Made by a program: the position numbers and the translations under genes. Below are positions 18,305 to 27,023 of a stretch of DNA of 64,000 nucleotides, piece after piece; positions within the stretch are counted from its first letter, which is position 1; each line of letters begins with the position of its first letter. A model generated the notes under the pieces. It worked only from the letters and a program-made list of their open reading frames with translations, was not told the origin of the DNA and did no database searches. The stretch lies in assembly GCA_013204105.1 (NCBI GenBank), contig JABMOM010000038.1:1-64000 (forward strand). The letters are read 5' to 3'. The DNA is from Flavobacteriales bacterium (GTDB lineage Bacteria; Bacteroidota; Bacteroidia; Flavobacteriales_G; Salibacteraceae).

Positions 18305-19861
18305 ATGGCAAAGGCCCTAAAGAAAATACTACTTATTGGAACATGCTTCGCATGTTCAGGGTTGCTTTTCGGACAGCGCCTATCGACGGATGAAAGGGAG
18401 ATTGTGGAAGAGGCGCGCGCCTCTTTTGAAATCGGCGATTACCTAACTGTGCGCAAGCTTTTGGAGCCGCATGTGACCGATTTTAATGCAGATCCTGAAC
18501 TGATGTATTTCTACGGAGGGGCTTCTTTTTACCTGCGTGAATTCCATACCGAGGCATTTCCATTTTTGCGCGTCGCGTATGAGTTGGGAGAGAGCAGGGC
18601 GCTGTACATCTATATCACATCGCTTCTTGAAAGGTACCGAATTGCTGAGGCTCAGGACCTTATTGAGAATTCTGGGGCGCTTGACCTCCCTGAGGGCAGA
18701 GAATTGTATGCGCAAGTGCAAGTGGCGAAACGCGCCATGGCCAATCCTGTTCCTTCGGTTGTTGAACCCATGGCACCAGTGATCAACACACCCTATACCG
18801 AGCATTCGCCATTGATTGCTGGCAATGACTCAACGCTGTATTTCACATCGAGAAAACCCATCGATAAAAATGCCATCACCGATATGCTTGGGCGCTACGA
18901 TGAGAATATTTACCGTTCCGTCAGGACAAAGGATGGGTGGTCCGTAGCCGAGCCATTGGAAGGCGAGATCAACGATATTCTCAATGACGCTGCGGTGGCA
19001 TTGCTTGGTGATGAAGAGCGCATGGTCATATTTAAGACGGCCCGAGACATGGAGTCTTCCGACCTGTGGCTCTACGGGGTAAACCGCAATGGCAAATGGA
19101 AGAAAGAAATGAAGTTGAGCCCATCGATCAACTCTAAGTGGATTGAAAACGGACTCACAGTGAATGCCAATGGGGATCTGTTTATTGTCGCAAGTGATCG
19201 TCCCGGTGGTTACGGTGGCATGGATTTGTACCGAATTGTTCGCTTCGGCAATGGTGAATACAGCGAACCCCTCAATTTGGGCCCATTGGTGAATACCGAA
19301 TACGACGAAATCGCCCCCACTTTATTGCTTGACGATAGAACGATGTTCTTCTCCAGAAACGGGGTGGAAAGCATGGGGGGCTTCGACGTATTCCGCACGA
19401 ATTATTTAGGTGACACTACCTTTACCGATGTGGTCAACTTGGGTTACCCAATCAACTCTACACGGGATGACTTGCATATTTCGGTCTCTCCACTTACGAG
19501 GAGGGCTTACCTCACGCGCAGCAAGGAAGATCAGCCTGCTGATTTTGATATCTACTCTGCCAATTTGCCCGGATTCAACCTCCGCGCCACGGTCTATAAA
19601 TTCAAACTCACCGCTGGTTCAGCATTCGACTTGACCAATGCTGAAGTTAGTTTGTTCACCGCTGACTTCTCTGAAATACAAGGGATGTACACGGTAAACG
19701 AGCTTGGTGAATTCATTGTGGTGCTCTTACCGGGAGAGAGTGGAGTGCTGGGCATTGACCTTCCGGGTGCGCACAGCGAGGAGATTGAACTGTTCTACCA
19801 AGACTCGGAGACGATCATTGAAAAATTCAAGACCATCACGCTTAGTCCGAATGAACCGTGA
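18305..19861 (+). CDS. TPR plus PD40 (WD40-like) propeller protein, PorE-like but without OmpA domain
   Basis: 518 residues from ATG 18305, one base after the previous stop; an in-frame start at 18257 inside the upstream gene lacks the signal peptide. After a signal (KKILLIGTCFACSGLLFGQ) there is a TPR-like helical part (about 25-140), then PD40 propeller blades: NDSTLYFTSRK, LYGVNRNGKW, NGDLFIVASDRPGGYGGMDLYR, TMFFSRNGVES, RAYLTRSKE. The C-terminal ~90 residues are a beta-sandwich-like tail. PorE of T9SS has TPR, WD40, CRD and OmpA domains; the OmpA peptidoglycan-binding part is missing here. By position it probably helps anchor or present the PKD protein together with the downstream PorP-like protein. 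Confidence 0.85.
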   Translation: MAKALKKILLIGTCFACSGLLFGQRLSTDEREIVEEARASFEIGDYLTVRKLLEPHVTDFNADPELMYFYGGASFYLREFHTEAFPFLRVAYELGESRALYIYITSLLERYRIAEAQDLIENSGALDLPEGRELYAQVQVAKRAMANPVPSVVEPMAPVINTPYTEHSPLIAGNDSTLYFTSRKPIDKNAITDMLGRYDENIYRSVRTKDGWSVAEPLEGEINDILNDAAVALLGDEERMVIFKTARDMESSDLWLYGVNRNGKWKKEMKLSPSINSKWIENGLTVNANGDLFIVASDRPGGYGGMDLYRIVRFGNGEYSEPLNLGPLVNTEYDEIAPTLLLDDRTMFFSRNGVESMGGFDVFRTNYLGDTTFTDVVNLGYPINSTRDDLHISVSPLTRRAYLTRSKEDQPADFDIYSANLPGFNLRATVYKFKLTAGSAFDLTNAEVSLFTADFSEIQGMYTVNELGEFIVVLLPGESGVLGIDLPGAHSEEIELFYQDSETIIEKFKTITLSPNEP

Positions 19862-20859
19862 AATGGAGCTTGACGATAGCGTTAGTCGCCACCATTGGAG
19901 TGGCTTGGGCGCAGGACCCTCAATTTTCGCAGTTCTATAGCGCTCCGTTGTATATGAATCCGGGCTTCGCTGGAAACACAATCCAGGCGAGGGGAGTGAT
20001 CAATTATCGAAATCAATGGCCAGCCATGCCGGGAAAATTCGTTTCCTACGCCGCTTCCTTTGATTACAACATCGAAGAATTGAACAGTGGTTTAGCCCTT
20101 TCTTTTCAGCAGGATCGAGCGGGCACCGCGGCCTTGCGTTATTCCAACATTGCTCTGCAATATTCCTATACCCTTCGACTTTCGCGCTATTTAGCGATCA
20201 AACCTGGAATCAGCTTTTCCTATTCATTCCGTGATGTCAACCGGGCTGAACTCATCTTTGGAGATCAATTGATCTACGACAATCCAACGTCTCAGTCATC
20301 CACACGTTTCGATTACGAGCCTGTTCGATATCCTGACCTCGGCGCGGGTTCCATATTGTACTCTCGGAATTGGTGGGCGGGCATGGCCTTTCATCACATC
20401 AACCGACCGAATCAATCATTGATTGCGCAGGAGAGCAGATTGCCCATTCGATTTTCCGTTCACGGAGGGTACAACGTTGTGATGAAGAAAGACGTGAAGA
20501 AGAAAGACGTTTCTAGTTTCACATTTGTCGCGCATTATAAAGCTCAAGGAAAGTGGGATCAATTGGATATAGGAGCCTACTTCAAGTACCGAATCATCAC
20601 GACCGGACTTTACTACCGCGGGCTTCCTTTGGTAAAGACCAATGGCTACAAACAACCTAACCATGATGCTTTGACGGCCTTGATTGGTTTTGAGTACAAG
20701 GATCTTTCTTTTGGGTATTCTTACGATTTGACCCTTTCAAAACTCATTACCAACTCCGGTGGAGCCCATGAAATTTCTATCATTTATGAAATGGCCAGCG
20801 ATCGGAGAAAGCGGAGTAGAAGAAGGAGCCGGTTCTTCATTCCATGCGCGAAGTTTTAA
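19858..20859 (+). CDS. PorP/SprF family type IX secretion outer-membrane protein
   Basis: 333 residues starting at a GTG that overlaps the previous stop (GTGA), with a signal peptide (KWSLTIALVATIGVAWA). The mature N-terminus QDPQFSQFYSAPLYMNPGFAG is the hallmark of the PorP/SprF family, followed by a barrel of alternating strands (GLALSFQQDRAG, LAIKPGISFSY, WWAGMAFHHINRPNQSL, FGYSYDLTLSKL, GAHEISIIYEM). Family members with partners carrying type B sorting domains attach or guide that partner at the outer membrane, as SprF does for SprB. Here the partner is the giant PKD protein two genes upstream. A basic tail (DRRKRSRRRSR) is unusual-looking but common in the family. Confidence 0.93.
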   Translation: MKWSLTIALVATIGVAWAQDPQFSQFYSAPLYMNPGFAGNTIQARGVINYRNQWPAMPGKFVSYAASFDYNIEELNSGLALSFQQDRAGTAALRYSNIALQYSYTLRLSRYLAIKPGISFSYSFRDVNRAELIFGDQLIYDNPTSQSSTRFDYEPVRYPDLGAGSILYSRNWWAGMAFHHINRPNQSLIAQESRLPIRFSVHGGYNVVMKKDVKKKDVSSFTFVAHYKAQGKWDQLDIGAYFKYRIITTGLYYRGLPLVKTNGYKQPNHDALTALIGFEYKDLSFGYSYDLTLSKLITNSGGAHEISIIYEMASDRRKRSRRRSRFFIPCAKF

Positions 20860-20860
20860 G

Positions 20861-21907
20861 TCAATCGGTGCCTTTCGCTTTTACGTAGACTTTCCATTTT
20901 TCTAGGACTTGAACCATGTCATCGGGAAGAGGGCACTCGAATTCCATCCATTGGTTGGTCACTGGGTGGGTAAATCCTAGGGTCTTGGCATGAAGGGCTT
21001 GCCGTGGAAGGATTTGCAAGCAGTTGTCAATAAACTGCCGATACTTGCTAAACGTAGTGCCTTTTAGGATCTTGTCGCCACCATAGCGAACGTCACCGAA
21101 TAAGGTGTGGTTAATGTACTTCATGTGCGCTCGGATCTGATGCGTTCTTCCGGTGTCTAACTTACACTTCACCAACGTGACGTAACCAAAACGCTCGATT
21201 ACCTCATAGTGGGTTACGGCATGCTTTCCTTCCTCCCCTTCTGGATAAACCGTCATCTGTTTTCGATCGCCATGTGATCGTCCTATGTTACCTGTGATGG
21301 TTCCTTTGTCATCTTCTATGTTTCCCCACGCGATCGCGTAGTAGAGGCGCTGTGTAGTTCTATTGAAGAATTGTGCAGCGAGATTGGAAAGCACGTCCTC
21401 TTTCTTGGCGATCACCAATAAGCCGGTGGTGTCTTTGTCAATACGATGCACCAAACCAGGATAGGCCACGTCACTTTTTTCATTCTTGGGCAGGTAGCCA
21501 AAATGGTGAAGCAAGGCATTCACGAGCGTGCCGGAATAGTTGCCATGCCCAGGGTGGACTACAAAACCGGCCGGTTTGTTCACGACTACCAAGTAATCGT
21601 CTTCGTAAACGATGTCTAGGGGAATGTCCTCAGGGAGCAGCTTCAGCTCGTGTTTTGGATGTGAAAATACCAGCGAGATTTCATCCTCTGGTTTGACCTT
21701 GTAATTCTGTTTGACGGACATACCGTTGACCACGACATTGCCGTTTTTGGCGGCTGCCGAAATCTTACTTCTCGAGATGTGTGGGATGCGATCGATCAGG
21801 AACTTGTCGATCCTTAGAGGTGCTTGTCCTGGGTCTGCTGTAACTTGAAAATGCTCGAAACTCTCGTCCCCGTCCTGATCCTCTATAAGGTCTTCTTCTT
21901 CTTTCAT
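20861..21907 (-). CDS. RluD-type 23S rRNA pseudouridine synthase
   Basis: 348 residues. An S4 RNA-binding domain (about 30-90, LRIDKFLIDRIPHISRSKI) precedes the RluA-family catalytic domain with HRIDKDTTGLLV, in which D157 is the nucleophile, and RTHQIRAHM near the end. It isomerises uridine in 23S rRNA, most likely the helix 69 positions, as RluD does. The gene overlaps the upstream T9SS cargo gene by 4 bases (ATGA) and belongs to the PASTA-protein operon. Confidence 0.93.
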   Translation of the reverse strand: MKEEEDLIEDQDGDESFEHFQVTADPGQAPLRIDKFLIDRIPHISRSKISAAAKNGNVVVNGMSVKQNYKVKPEDEISLVFSHPKHELKLLPEDIPLDIVYEDDYLVVVNKPAGFVVHPGHGNYSGTLVNALLHHFGYLPKNEKSDVAYPGLVHRIDKDTTGLLVIAKKEDVLSNLAAQFFNRTTQRLYYAIAWGNIEDDKGTITGNIGRSHGDRKQMTVYPEGEEGKHAVTHYEVIERFGYVTLVKCKLDTGRTHQIRAHMKYINHTLFGDVRYGGDKILKGTTFSKYRQFIDNCLQILPRQALHAKTLGFTHPVTNQWMEFECPLPDDMVQVLEKWKVYVKAKGTD

Positions 21908-24102
21908 TTTTGAATGATCAATTTTTGAGTCTGAATGGCTCCCATCTCATCGATGCCTCGGATGAGGTAAACGCCATTTACAAGCCCGCTGAGATCAAAG
22001 GCGACCTGTGCTCCATTTTGTTGTCTGATCATTCTTCCTGAAAGGTCATGGAGACTTACTTCCTGAAGCCTGTGTTCACTCTTTATCTGAACATGTTGAG
22101 TTGCTGGATTGGGAAAGACCACCATGCCTTCCTTTTCTGACGAAATTTCTACCGTCGACATCAAGATGTCTTTGCTGAAGCTCGGACGTATCATGAGCGC
22201 TCCTTTGAAGTTGCTCTCAAACCATGTTTCACCGATTCGATAATGGGTGTGCTTTGATGCCTTGTTATTTACGTCAAACCCTATGTAGATCTTCTTTGAT
22301 TCTTGTTGACGAAAGCCAACGAAGAAATCGCCCTGAACGAATACTGGATCGTCCAGATCCAATCGAAAGAACTCATTCGCCGCTGTGTATTGCGGGTCAA
22401 TCCATTGCAAACCTTCATATATAGGTGGCGCGTCAAGGTCATCCCAGACCATGATCCGGATTGGAAGTTCTTCGTTGTCGTCGTGCAGGATTTGTGGGAA
22501 GTTAAACAGCACAGCCCTGAGCGAGTCTCCAATAGGTGTGTTGAATCCGTAGGCGAGGTCGAGTCCTGCTCCAGTCAGCCCGTACGCTTTTTCCGCAGTT
22601 CCGTCGTCGTAGGCGTAGTAGTCTCTCAAACGTTGGGTGTTCACGTTCGTGTCATTGATGTAATAGGTGTTCTCTTGCCCTACTGAAGTATAGCGTGAGC
22701 GAATCTGAAAGTCTGCATACTCTGTTCCCAAGTCTGGAAATAAAGGGCTATCCGAGATGGGGAAGATCGTAGTCAATCTTGTCCTCGGATCTACGGCTGG
22801 GGCTGCAGTGATTTCACCCCCCACAACGTTGCCGGAGGGGTCCATGATCTCATATTGCAATCCGATGAGGATTACGGTTTCTGTTCCTAAATTGACAACG
22901 GTAAAAGATGCGTCATCTGCTTCAAAAGCGGCGGGGTTGGTAAGGTAATGGCTGTAAGGAACACTGTGATAGGGCATAAGCATGCTTTGAATGCCTTGCA
23001 CGAATGCCGCGTCGCGGATGATTGAATCGTCTGCGAGCGTATCCCGGTTTTTCCCAACGCGCACATAATCGACGTGCCATTGGTCAAAATTGCCTGAGAG
23101 AGTCGCGTAATTCATGAATCGGAATCGAAAGCCAGATTGCAGGTATTTTCGACCATCTATGGCTATGAATACTTGATCGGTCCAATTGGAATCCTCTTCC
23201 GTTGGGGCCGTCAGTCGGTGAGCGGATCGCCAGGTCGAATCGACCACATCGAAGAATTCAACCACAAGTGAATCTTCTTCATCTGGATAGTTGCCATGTC
23301 CCCCGGCCTGGTAGAAAAAGCTGAGGTAGACATTTTCCATGTTGGAGTCTAGCCGAAGCGGTTTTGAAGTCAACACATCCGCAAGTCCGAAAGATGTGGC
23401 AGAGCTGATGTCATAGGGATACCCATCTGCCTTGGTTCCGTCGAACGTCGCCACGCCTTGAGTGAGGGGAGTTTTAGCAAATCGGTTATTAATGAATGGG
23501 ATCGAGCGAAGCGAATCAAAGCTATCGATCGGCCAGGTCCACAATGTGCTGTTGTCCGCTACCTTGAAGAAGGTGTCTGGTTCATTGATCAGGCTGCGTT
23601 CGGGAAAGAGGGTGTCAAATGTAACCAAGCCTGTGCCTTGATCGAATTCGGTTAGAACGTTGGTCCAGCCGGTGTCTTGACCTATGGGTTTGCCGTTTTG
23701 ATAGAAGGTTATAAAAAGCGTCGGATTAGACTGTGGAATTAACTGTCCATTGACCAGTTTAAGGATCGAAAAGGTAGTGTCCTCCATGTAATCCAGTTCG
23801 ATCGGATTAGCGCCGTTGACGGAAAAGTCATAGTTGATCTTCAGCGATACGTTGGCGTCATCAAAATCGGCATTGTATTCCTTGATGCGATAAGTAGAAA
23901 AATCGTCAAAGAACGGAAGCTCAAGCGTGTCGATCACGTAAATAAATGGGTGCTTTAAAACATCGATCCGACTCGTGGTTTGCATGGAAGTCTTGGCATC
24001 AAATATTCCACCGATACGGCTTAGGTCTTGTAATACCTCCTGAGAAGCGACAAGCCCTGAAGTCAAAAGACCCATAAGTAGTATGAGCAGATGCTTCACC
24101 AT
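21904..24102 (-). CDS. Large secreted protein with T9SS type A sorting domain
   Basis: 732 residues with a signal peptide (VKHLLILLMGLLTSGLVASQ). The middle has no domain I can name; it contains jelly-roll-like stretches (NVYLSFFYQAGGHGN, WRSAHRLTAP, FRFRFMNYATLSG, WHVDYVRVG) reminiscent of MAM/LamG-type beta sandwiches. The C-terminus is a T9SS type A domain: VVFPNPATQHVQI, VSLHDLSGRMIR, GVYLIRG, TQKLIIQ. Probably an exported surface protein. It is tightly packed between the PASTA gene (1-base overlap, TAATG) and the rluD-like gene (4-base overlap), so it is co-translated with housekeeping genes. Confidence 0.88.
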   Translation of the reverse strand: MVKHLLILLMGLLTSGLVASQEVLQDLSRIGGIFDAKTSMQTTSRIDVLKHPFIYVIDTLELPFFDDFSTYRIKEYNADFDDANVSLKINYDFSVNGANPIELDYMEDTTFSILKLVNGQLIPQSNPTLFITFYQNGKPIGQDTGWTNVLTEFDQGTGLVTFDTLFPERSLINEPDTFFKVADNSTLWTWPIDSFDSLRSIPFINNRFAKTPLTQGVATFDGTKADGYPYDISSATSFGLADVLTSKPLRLDSNMENVYLSFFYQAGGHGNYPDEEDSLVVEFFDVVDSTWRSAHRLTAPTEEDSNWTDQVFIAIDGRKYLQSGFRFRFMNYATLSGNFDQWHVDYVRVGKNRDTLADDSIIRDAAFVQGIQSMLMPYHSVPYSHYLTNPAAFEADDASFTVVNLGTETVILIGLQYEIMDPSGNVVGGEITAAPAVDPRTRLTTIFPISDSPLFPDLGTEYADFQIRSRYTSVGQENTYYINDTNVNTQRLRDYYAYDDGTAEKAYGLTGAGLDLAYGFNTPIGDSLRAVLFNFPQILHDDNEELPIRIMVWDDLDAPPIYEGLQWIDPQYTAANEFFRLDLDDPVFVQGDFFVGFRQQESKKIYIGFDVNNKASKHTHYRIGETWFESNFKGALMIRPSFSKDILMSTVEISSEKEGMVVFPNPATQHVQIKSEHRLQEVSLHDLSGRMIRQQNGAQVAFDLSGLVNGVYLIRGIDEMGAIQTQKLIIQK

Positions 24103-24917
24103 TAATGCGTGATCTGAGCTTTTATCGAGTCAATGTTGGCATTTGGCAGCAAGGTCAGGTCTTCAGAAAGGTAAACATCGACGGAGGAACCCATCATGAT
24201 TCGATCATTTGGGTTCGGATGTGGCAGCTGTCTGTAGATCCTTGCAGCAGTAGAATCCGCAGCATTTTCACAGTCGATGTAGACGGTAGCGCCAATATTG
24301 AGGCCAGCCCGGTTAACGAGCTGCTGCGCCTCATCGACGGTCAGTCCAAACAATACAGGGATGGAGATCTTCTCTCCTGTAGCTCCTTCTCCTACCAATA
24401 GATCAACCTTCAATCCTTTGTTGATCGGTGTTCCAGGCTCAATTTCTTTGTTGTCGATCAGCACACCGATGACACAATCGGTGCAATCGCTTGGTTTATT
24501 GATGAGCTCACCGACCTCGATGCCGTATGAACTCAACTTCGCCAAGGCCAGGGCGAGCGTTTGTTCTTCGATGTTAGGGAGCTTGACCATAGGGGAGCTA
24601 TAACGGGAGATGGTCAGATATATTTTTCGATTTTCCTTTACGAAGGATGCTGCTTTTGGCTCTTGGTCAACGATCTGTCCTCCGCGCGTTTCCGGCAAGT
24701 AAAGTGAATCGACCACAATACCCTCCAAGGTATATTCTTTCAAAACTGCTTCCGCTTCCACAATGTCGTAGCCTTCCAAAGACGGGACGGAAACAACACT
24801 GTCTTGCTTTGTGTAAGTCTGTAAATAATAGTAGGACCCAGCGATAGCGGCGACTACGGCGACAAGCGCAAGCGCGAAATGAAGAATGAATCGTTTCGAG
24901 AAAATGTCCTTGAGCAT
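24102..24917 (-). CDS. Membrane-anchored PASTA-domain protein
   Basis: 271 residues from the ATG at 24917, chosen because an exact -7 word lies just upstream (24926-24933) and because the longer frame adds a non-hydrophobic lead. One transmembrane segment (about 10-33, ILHFALALVAVVAAIAGSYYYL) is followed by three PASTA modules outside the membrane: VPSLEGYDIVEAEAVL, LPNIEEQTLALALAKL and IPVLFGLTVDEAQQLV, each with a later strand such as KIYLTISRY or LKVDLLVGEG. There is no kinase domain. PASTA modules bind peptidoglycan precursors or beta-lactams in other proteins; its closeness to ddl fits a cell-wall role. Confidence 0.9.
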   Translation of the reverse strand: MLKDIFSKRFILHFALALVAVVAAIAGSYYYLQTYTKQDSVVSVPSLEGYDIVEAEAVLKEYTLEGIVVDSLYLPETRGGQIVDQEPKAASFVKENRKIYLTISRYSSPMVKLPNIEEQTLALALAKLSSYGIEVGELINKPSDCTDCVIGVLIDNKEIEPGTPINKGLKVDLLVGEGATGEKISIPVLFGLTVDEAQQLVNRAGLNIGATVYIDCENAADSTAARIYRQLPHPNPNDRIMMGSSVDVYLSEDLTLLPNANIDSIKAQITH

Positions 24918-24925
24918 TGAGACTT

Positions 24926-24933
24926 CAAATATA
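24926..24933 (-). promoter_or_regulatory. Candidate -7 element for the PASTA/rluD operon
   Basis: The minus strand reads TATATTTG, an exact TAnnTTTG match, ending 8 bases before the ATG at 24917. No -33 TTG at normal spacing. It argues for the short start and a very short leader. Confidence 0.5.
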
Positions 24934-25016
24934 CTTGCTCTGAGATAGAGAAGTTCCTCTTGAGCACGAAAGAATTGCATCGATTTTAGCACTTTTGCCA
25001 CTTAAAGACGGAAGAA

Positions 25017-25949
25017 ATGAAGAATCAAAGGGTTGTCGTTACGGGAGGTGCTGGTTTCATCGGTTCACATTTGGTTGTGCAACTGGTAGAAGCGGGCAAT
25101 GATGTTGTGGTTATAGATACGCTGCTGCGTGGGAACAAGATTCCGCATGAAATATTCAAGCAAATAGAGTTTCACAAAGTTGACGTGTGTGACCGGGATA
25201 AGGTCAAGGCGATTTCGAAAGGTGCCAACGTAATCTTTCATTTTGCGGCGATCCTCGGAGTGGACATCGTAGCTGATAATCCGATTGAGACGATGGAGAC
25301 GGAAGTCAATGGCATGCAAAGTGTCGCTGGGGCGGCGATTGAAAACCAAATCGACCGCATTGTCTATGCTTCAACCAGCGGAGTTTACGGACACCTTGCA
25401 CTTGAAAAGAGTGTAGATGAAGAGATTTTGGTGGACCCAAGGACAAGCTATGCCATGGCTAAGCGCTACAACGAAATTTACCTCGCTTCGCTATTCGAGG
25501 AAAAGGGTATCAATTCGATTGCGATTCGCTTCTTCAACGTTTATGGCCTCCGTCAAGACAACAGAATGGTTATTCCTCGTTTTTATGAACAAGCGATGTC
25601 AAATGAACCGATCACGGTTTTTGGTACCGGTGAGCAAACAAGGGACTTCACCTATGTGGATGATGCGGTCAAGGCATCGATTCTGTTGGCGAATCGCGTC
25701 AAGGGTTTTGAGATCTTCAATGTTGCGAATGAGCGTGAGTCTACCATCGGCGAACTGGCTGAGAAGATCAAAAAGATGAGTGGCTCAACTTCCGAAATCA
25801 AATTCATTTATGCACCTAAAAAACGCTACGATTTTGAAGTGGGAAGAAGGTTTGGAAGCTCAGCAAAATTACTCAAGCATATTGATTATAAGCCAAACAC
25901 CCAACTCAACGAAGGGCTGGATGTGATTTATGCTTCTCTTCTGAACTAA
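25017..25949 (+). CDS. NAD-dependent sugar-nucleotide epimerase/dehydratase (extended SDR)
   Basis: 310 residues. Rossmann motif TGGAGFIGSH (9-18), active-site S/T in STSGVYG, and the catalytic pair Y145/K149 in SYAMAK. The RDFTYVDDAV segment and the C-terminal sugar-binding part are typical of UDP-glucose 4-epimerase/dTDP-glucose dehydratase relatives. It would act on a nucleotide sugar for surface glycan synthesis; the exact substrate is not readable. It is transcribed divergently from the PASTA gene (99 bases) and followed by ddl in the same direction after 84 bases. Confidence 0.88.
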   Translation: MKNQRVVVTGGAGFIGSHLVVQLVEAGNDVVVIDTLLRGNKIPHEIFKQIEFHKVDVCDRDKVKAISKGANVIFHFAAILGVDIVADNPIETMETEVNGMQSVAGAAIENQIDRIVYASTSGVYGHLALEKSVDEEILVDPRTSYAMAKRYNEIYLASLFEEKGINSIAIRFFNVYGLRQDNRMVIPRFYEQAMSNEPITVFGTGEQTRDFTYVDDAVKASILLANRVKGFEIFNVANERESTIGELAEKIKKMSGSTSEIKFIYAPKKRYDFEVGRRFGSSAKLLKHIDYKPNTQLNEGLDVIYASLLN

Positions 25950-26005
25950 CACATCTTGTGTTGAAAATCTCCCAATTCGGGCCGCTACCGAGCTGGGCTT
26001 CGGTC

Positions 26006-26013
26006 TACATTTG
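26006..26013 (+). promoter_or_regulatory. Candidate -7 element and flanking inverted repeat upstream of ddl
   Basis: TACATTTG is an exact TAnnTTTG match ending 20 bases before the TTG start of ddl. It sits inside a short inverted repeat, TTCGGT (25999-26004) and ACCGAA (26019-26024), which could be an operator. No -33 TTG at normal spacing. The regulatory reading is inference. Confidence 0.45.
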
Positions 26014-26033
26014 ATCGAACCGAAAGATCCAAA

Positions 26034-27023
26034 TTGGCTAAGAAGAACATCGCGATCGTTTATGGCGGATTCTCCGCTGAGCGGGTCATCTCCGAGAAGA
26101 GTGCCCAGCTCGTTCATCGTCATTTACCCGAAGAAAAGTACAATGCTTTCTTAGTGGATATCGCTAGGGGAGGTTGGTTGGTTGACCATAAAGGAATGAG
26201 AATTCCTGTTGACAAGACCAATTTTTCTTTCGAGCTAGATGGTATGTCCTTGGTGTTTGACGGCGTTTTCAATGCGATCCATGGAACGCCTGGTGAGGAT
26301 GGGAAACTTCAAGGATATTTTGACGTTATGGGAATTCCATATAACAATTGCGGGGTCATTTCATCGGCCATTTCATTCAGTAAATCAGCTTGTAACATCT
26401 ACCTGGGAGCCCTTGGCATCAAGGTCGCCCGCTCTCGTCTCATTCGGCTTGGAGCAGCGTACAATGCTGATGAAATCATTGCTGAATTGGGTTTGCCTTG
26501 CTTCATTAAGCCAACAGATGGTGGCTCTAGTATTGGTATAACCAAGGTCAAGGAGCGTAACCAATTTGATGCTGCTGTAGTGAGCGCACAGGCGGAGCAA
26601 ACGGACGCTCTGGTTGAGTCGTTTTTGGAAGGCACCGAAGTGAGTTGTGGATGCATCAGTATTCAAGGTACACCTAAGGCGTTAGCCGTGACAGAGATCG
26701 TCCCCGCCAATGAATTTTTTGACTTTGAGTCGAAGTACACAAATGCAAAGACCCAGGAAATCACACCTGCAAGGATCGACGCCAAGGATTACGATGAGGT
26801 GATGCGCACCACTGAAGAGATTTATAGCATGCTCAATGGAAAGGGAATGATTCGAATCGATTTCATGGTGGGTAAGGAAGGGGTCTACCTTATCGAGCCC
26901 AATACAACTCCGGGCTTGAGCGAAGCAAGTATTCTGCCTCAACAAGCAGTCTATTGTGGATATGACTTAGACAGCTTCTTTGACCTATCATTGGTGGAGA
27001 TGTTCAGGCAACACTCAACGTGA
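26034..27023 (+). CDS. ddl: D-alanine--D-alanine ligase
   Basis: 329 residues from a TTG start that immediately precedes the conserved beginning KKNIAIVYGGFSAE. ATP-grasp motifs: FNAIHGTPGEDG (N-terminal substrate loop), KPTDGGSSIG (nucleotide-binding loop), VSCGCISIQG, MIRIDFMV, and the metal-binding IEPNTTPGLS. It joins two D-alanines for peptidoglycan in the cytoplasm. Length is normal. The neighbourhood with the PASTA protein and RluD is one I associate with Bacteroidota. Its 3' end overlaps rdgB (convergent) by 9 bases. Confidence 0.95.
   Translation: MAKKNIAIVYGGFSAERVISEKSAQLVHRHLPEEKYNAFLVDIARGGWLVDHKGMRIPVDKTNFSFELDGMSLVFDGVFNAIHGTPGEDGKLQGYFDVMGIPYNNCGVISSAISFSKSACNIYLGALGIKVARSRLIRLGAAYNADEIIAELGLPCFIKPTDGGSSIGITKVKERNQFDAAVVSAQAEQTDALVESFLEGTEVSCGCISIQGTPKALAVTEIVPANEFFDFESKYTNAKTQEITPARIDAKDYDEVMRTTEEIYSMLNGKGMIRIDFMVGKEGVYLIEPNTTPGLSEASILPQQAVYCGYDLDSFFDLSLVEMFRQHST

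Noticed and set aside
25948-25962. AACACA/TGTGTT hairpin after the epimerase gene as a terminator
   Set aside because: Six base pairs, three-base loop and no T-tract; probably chance.
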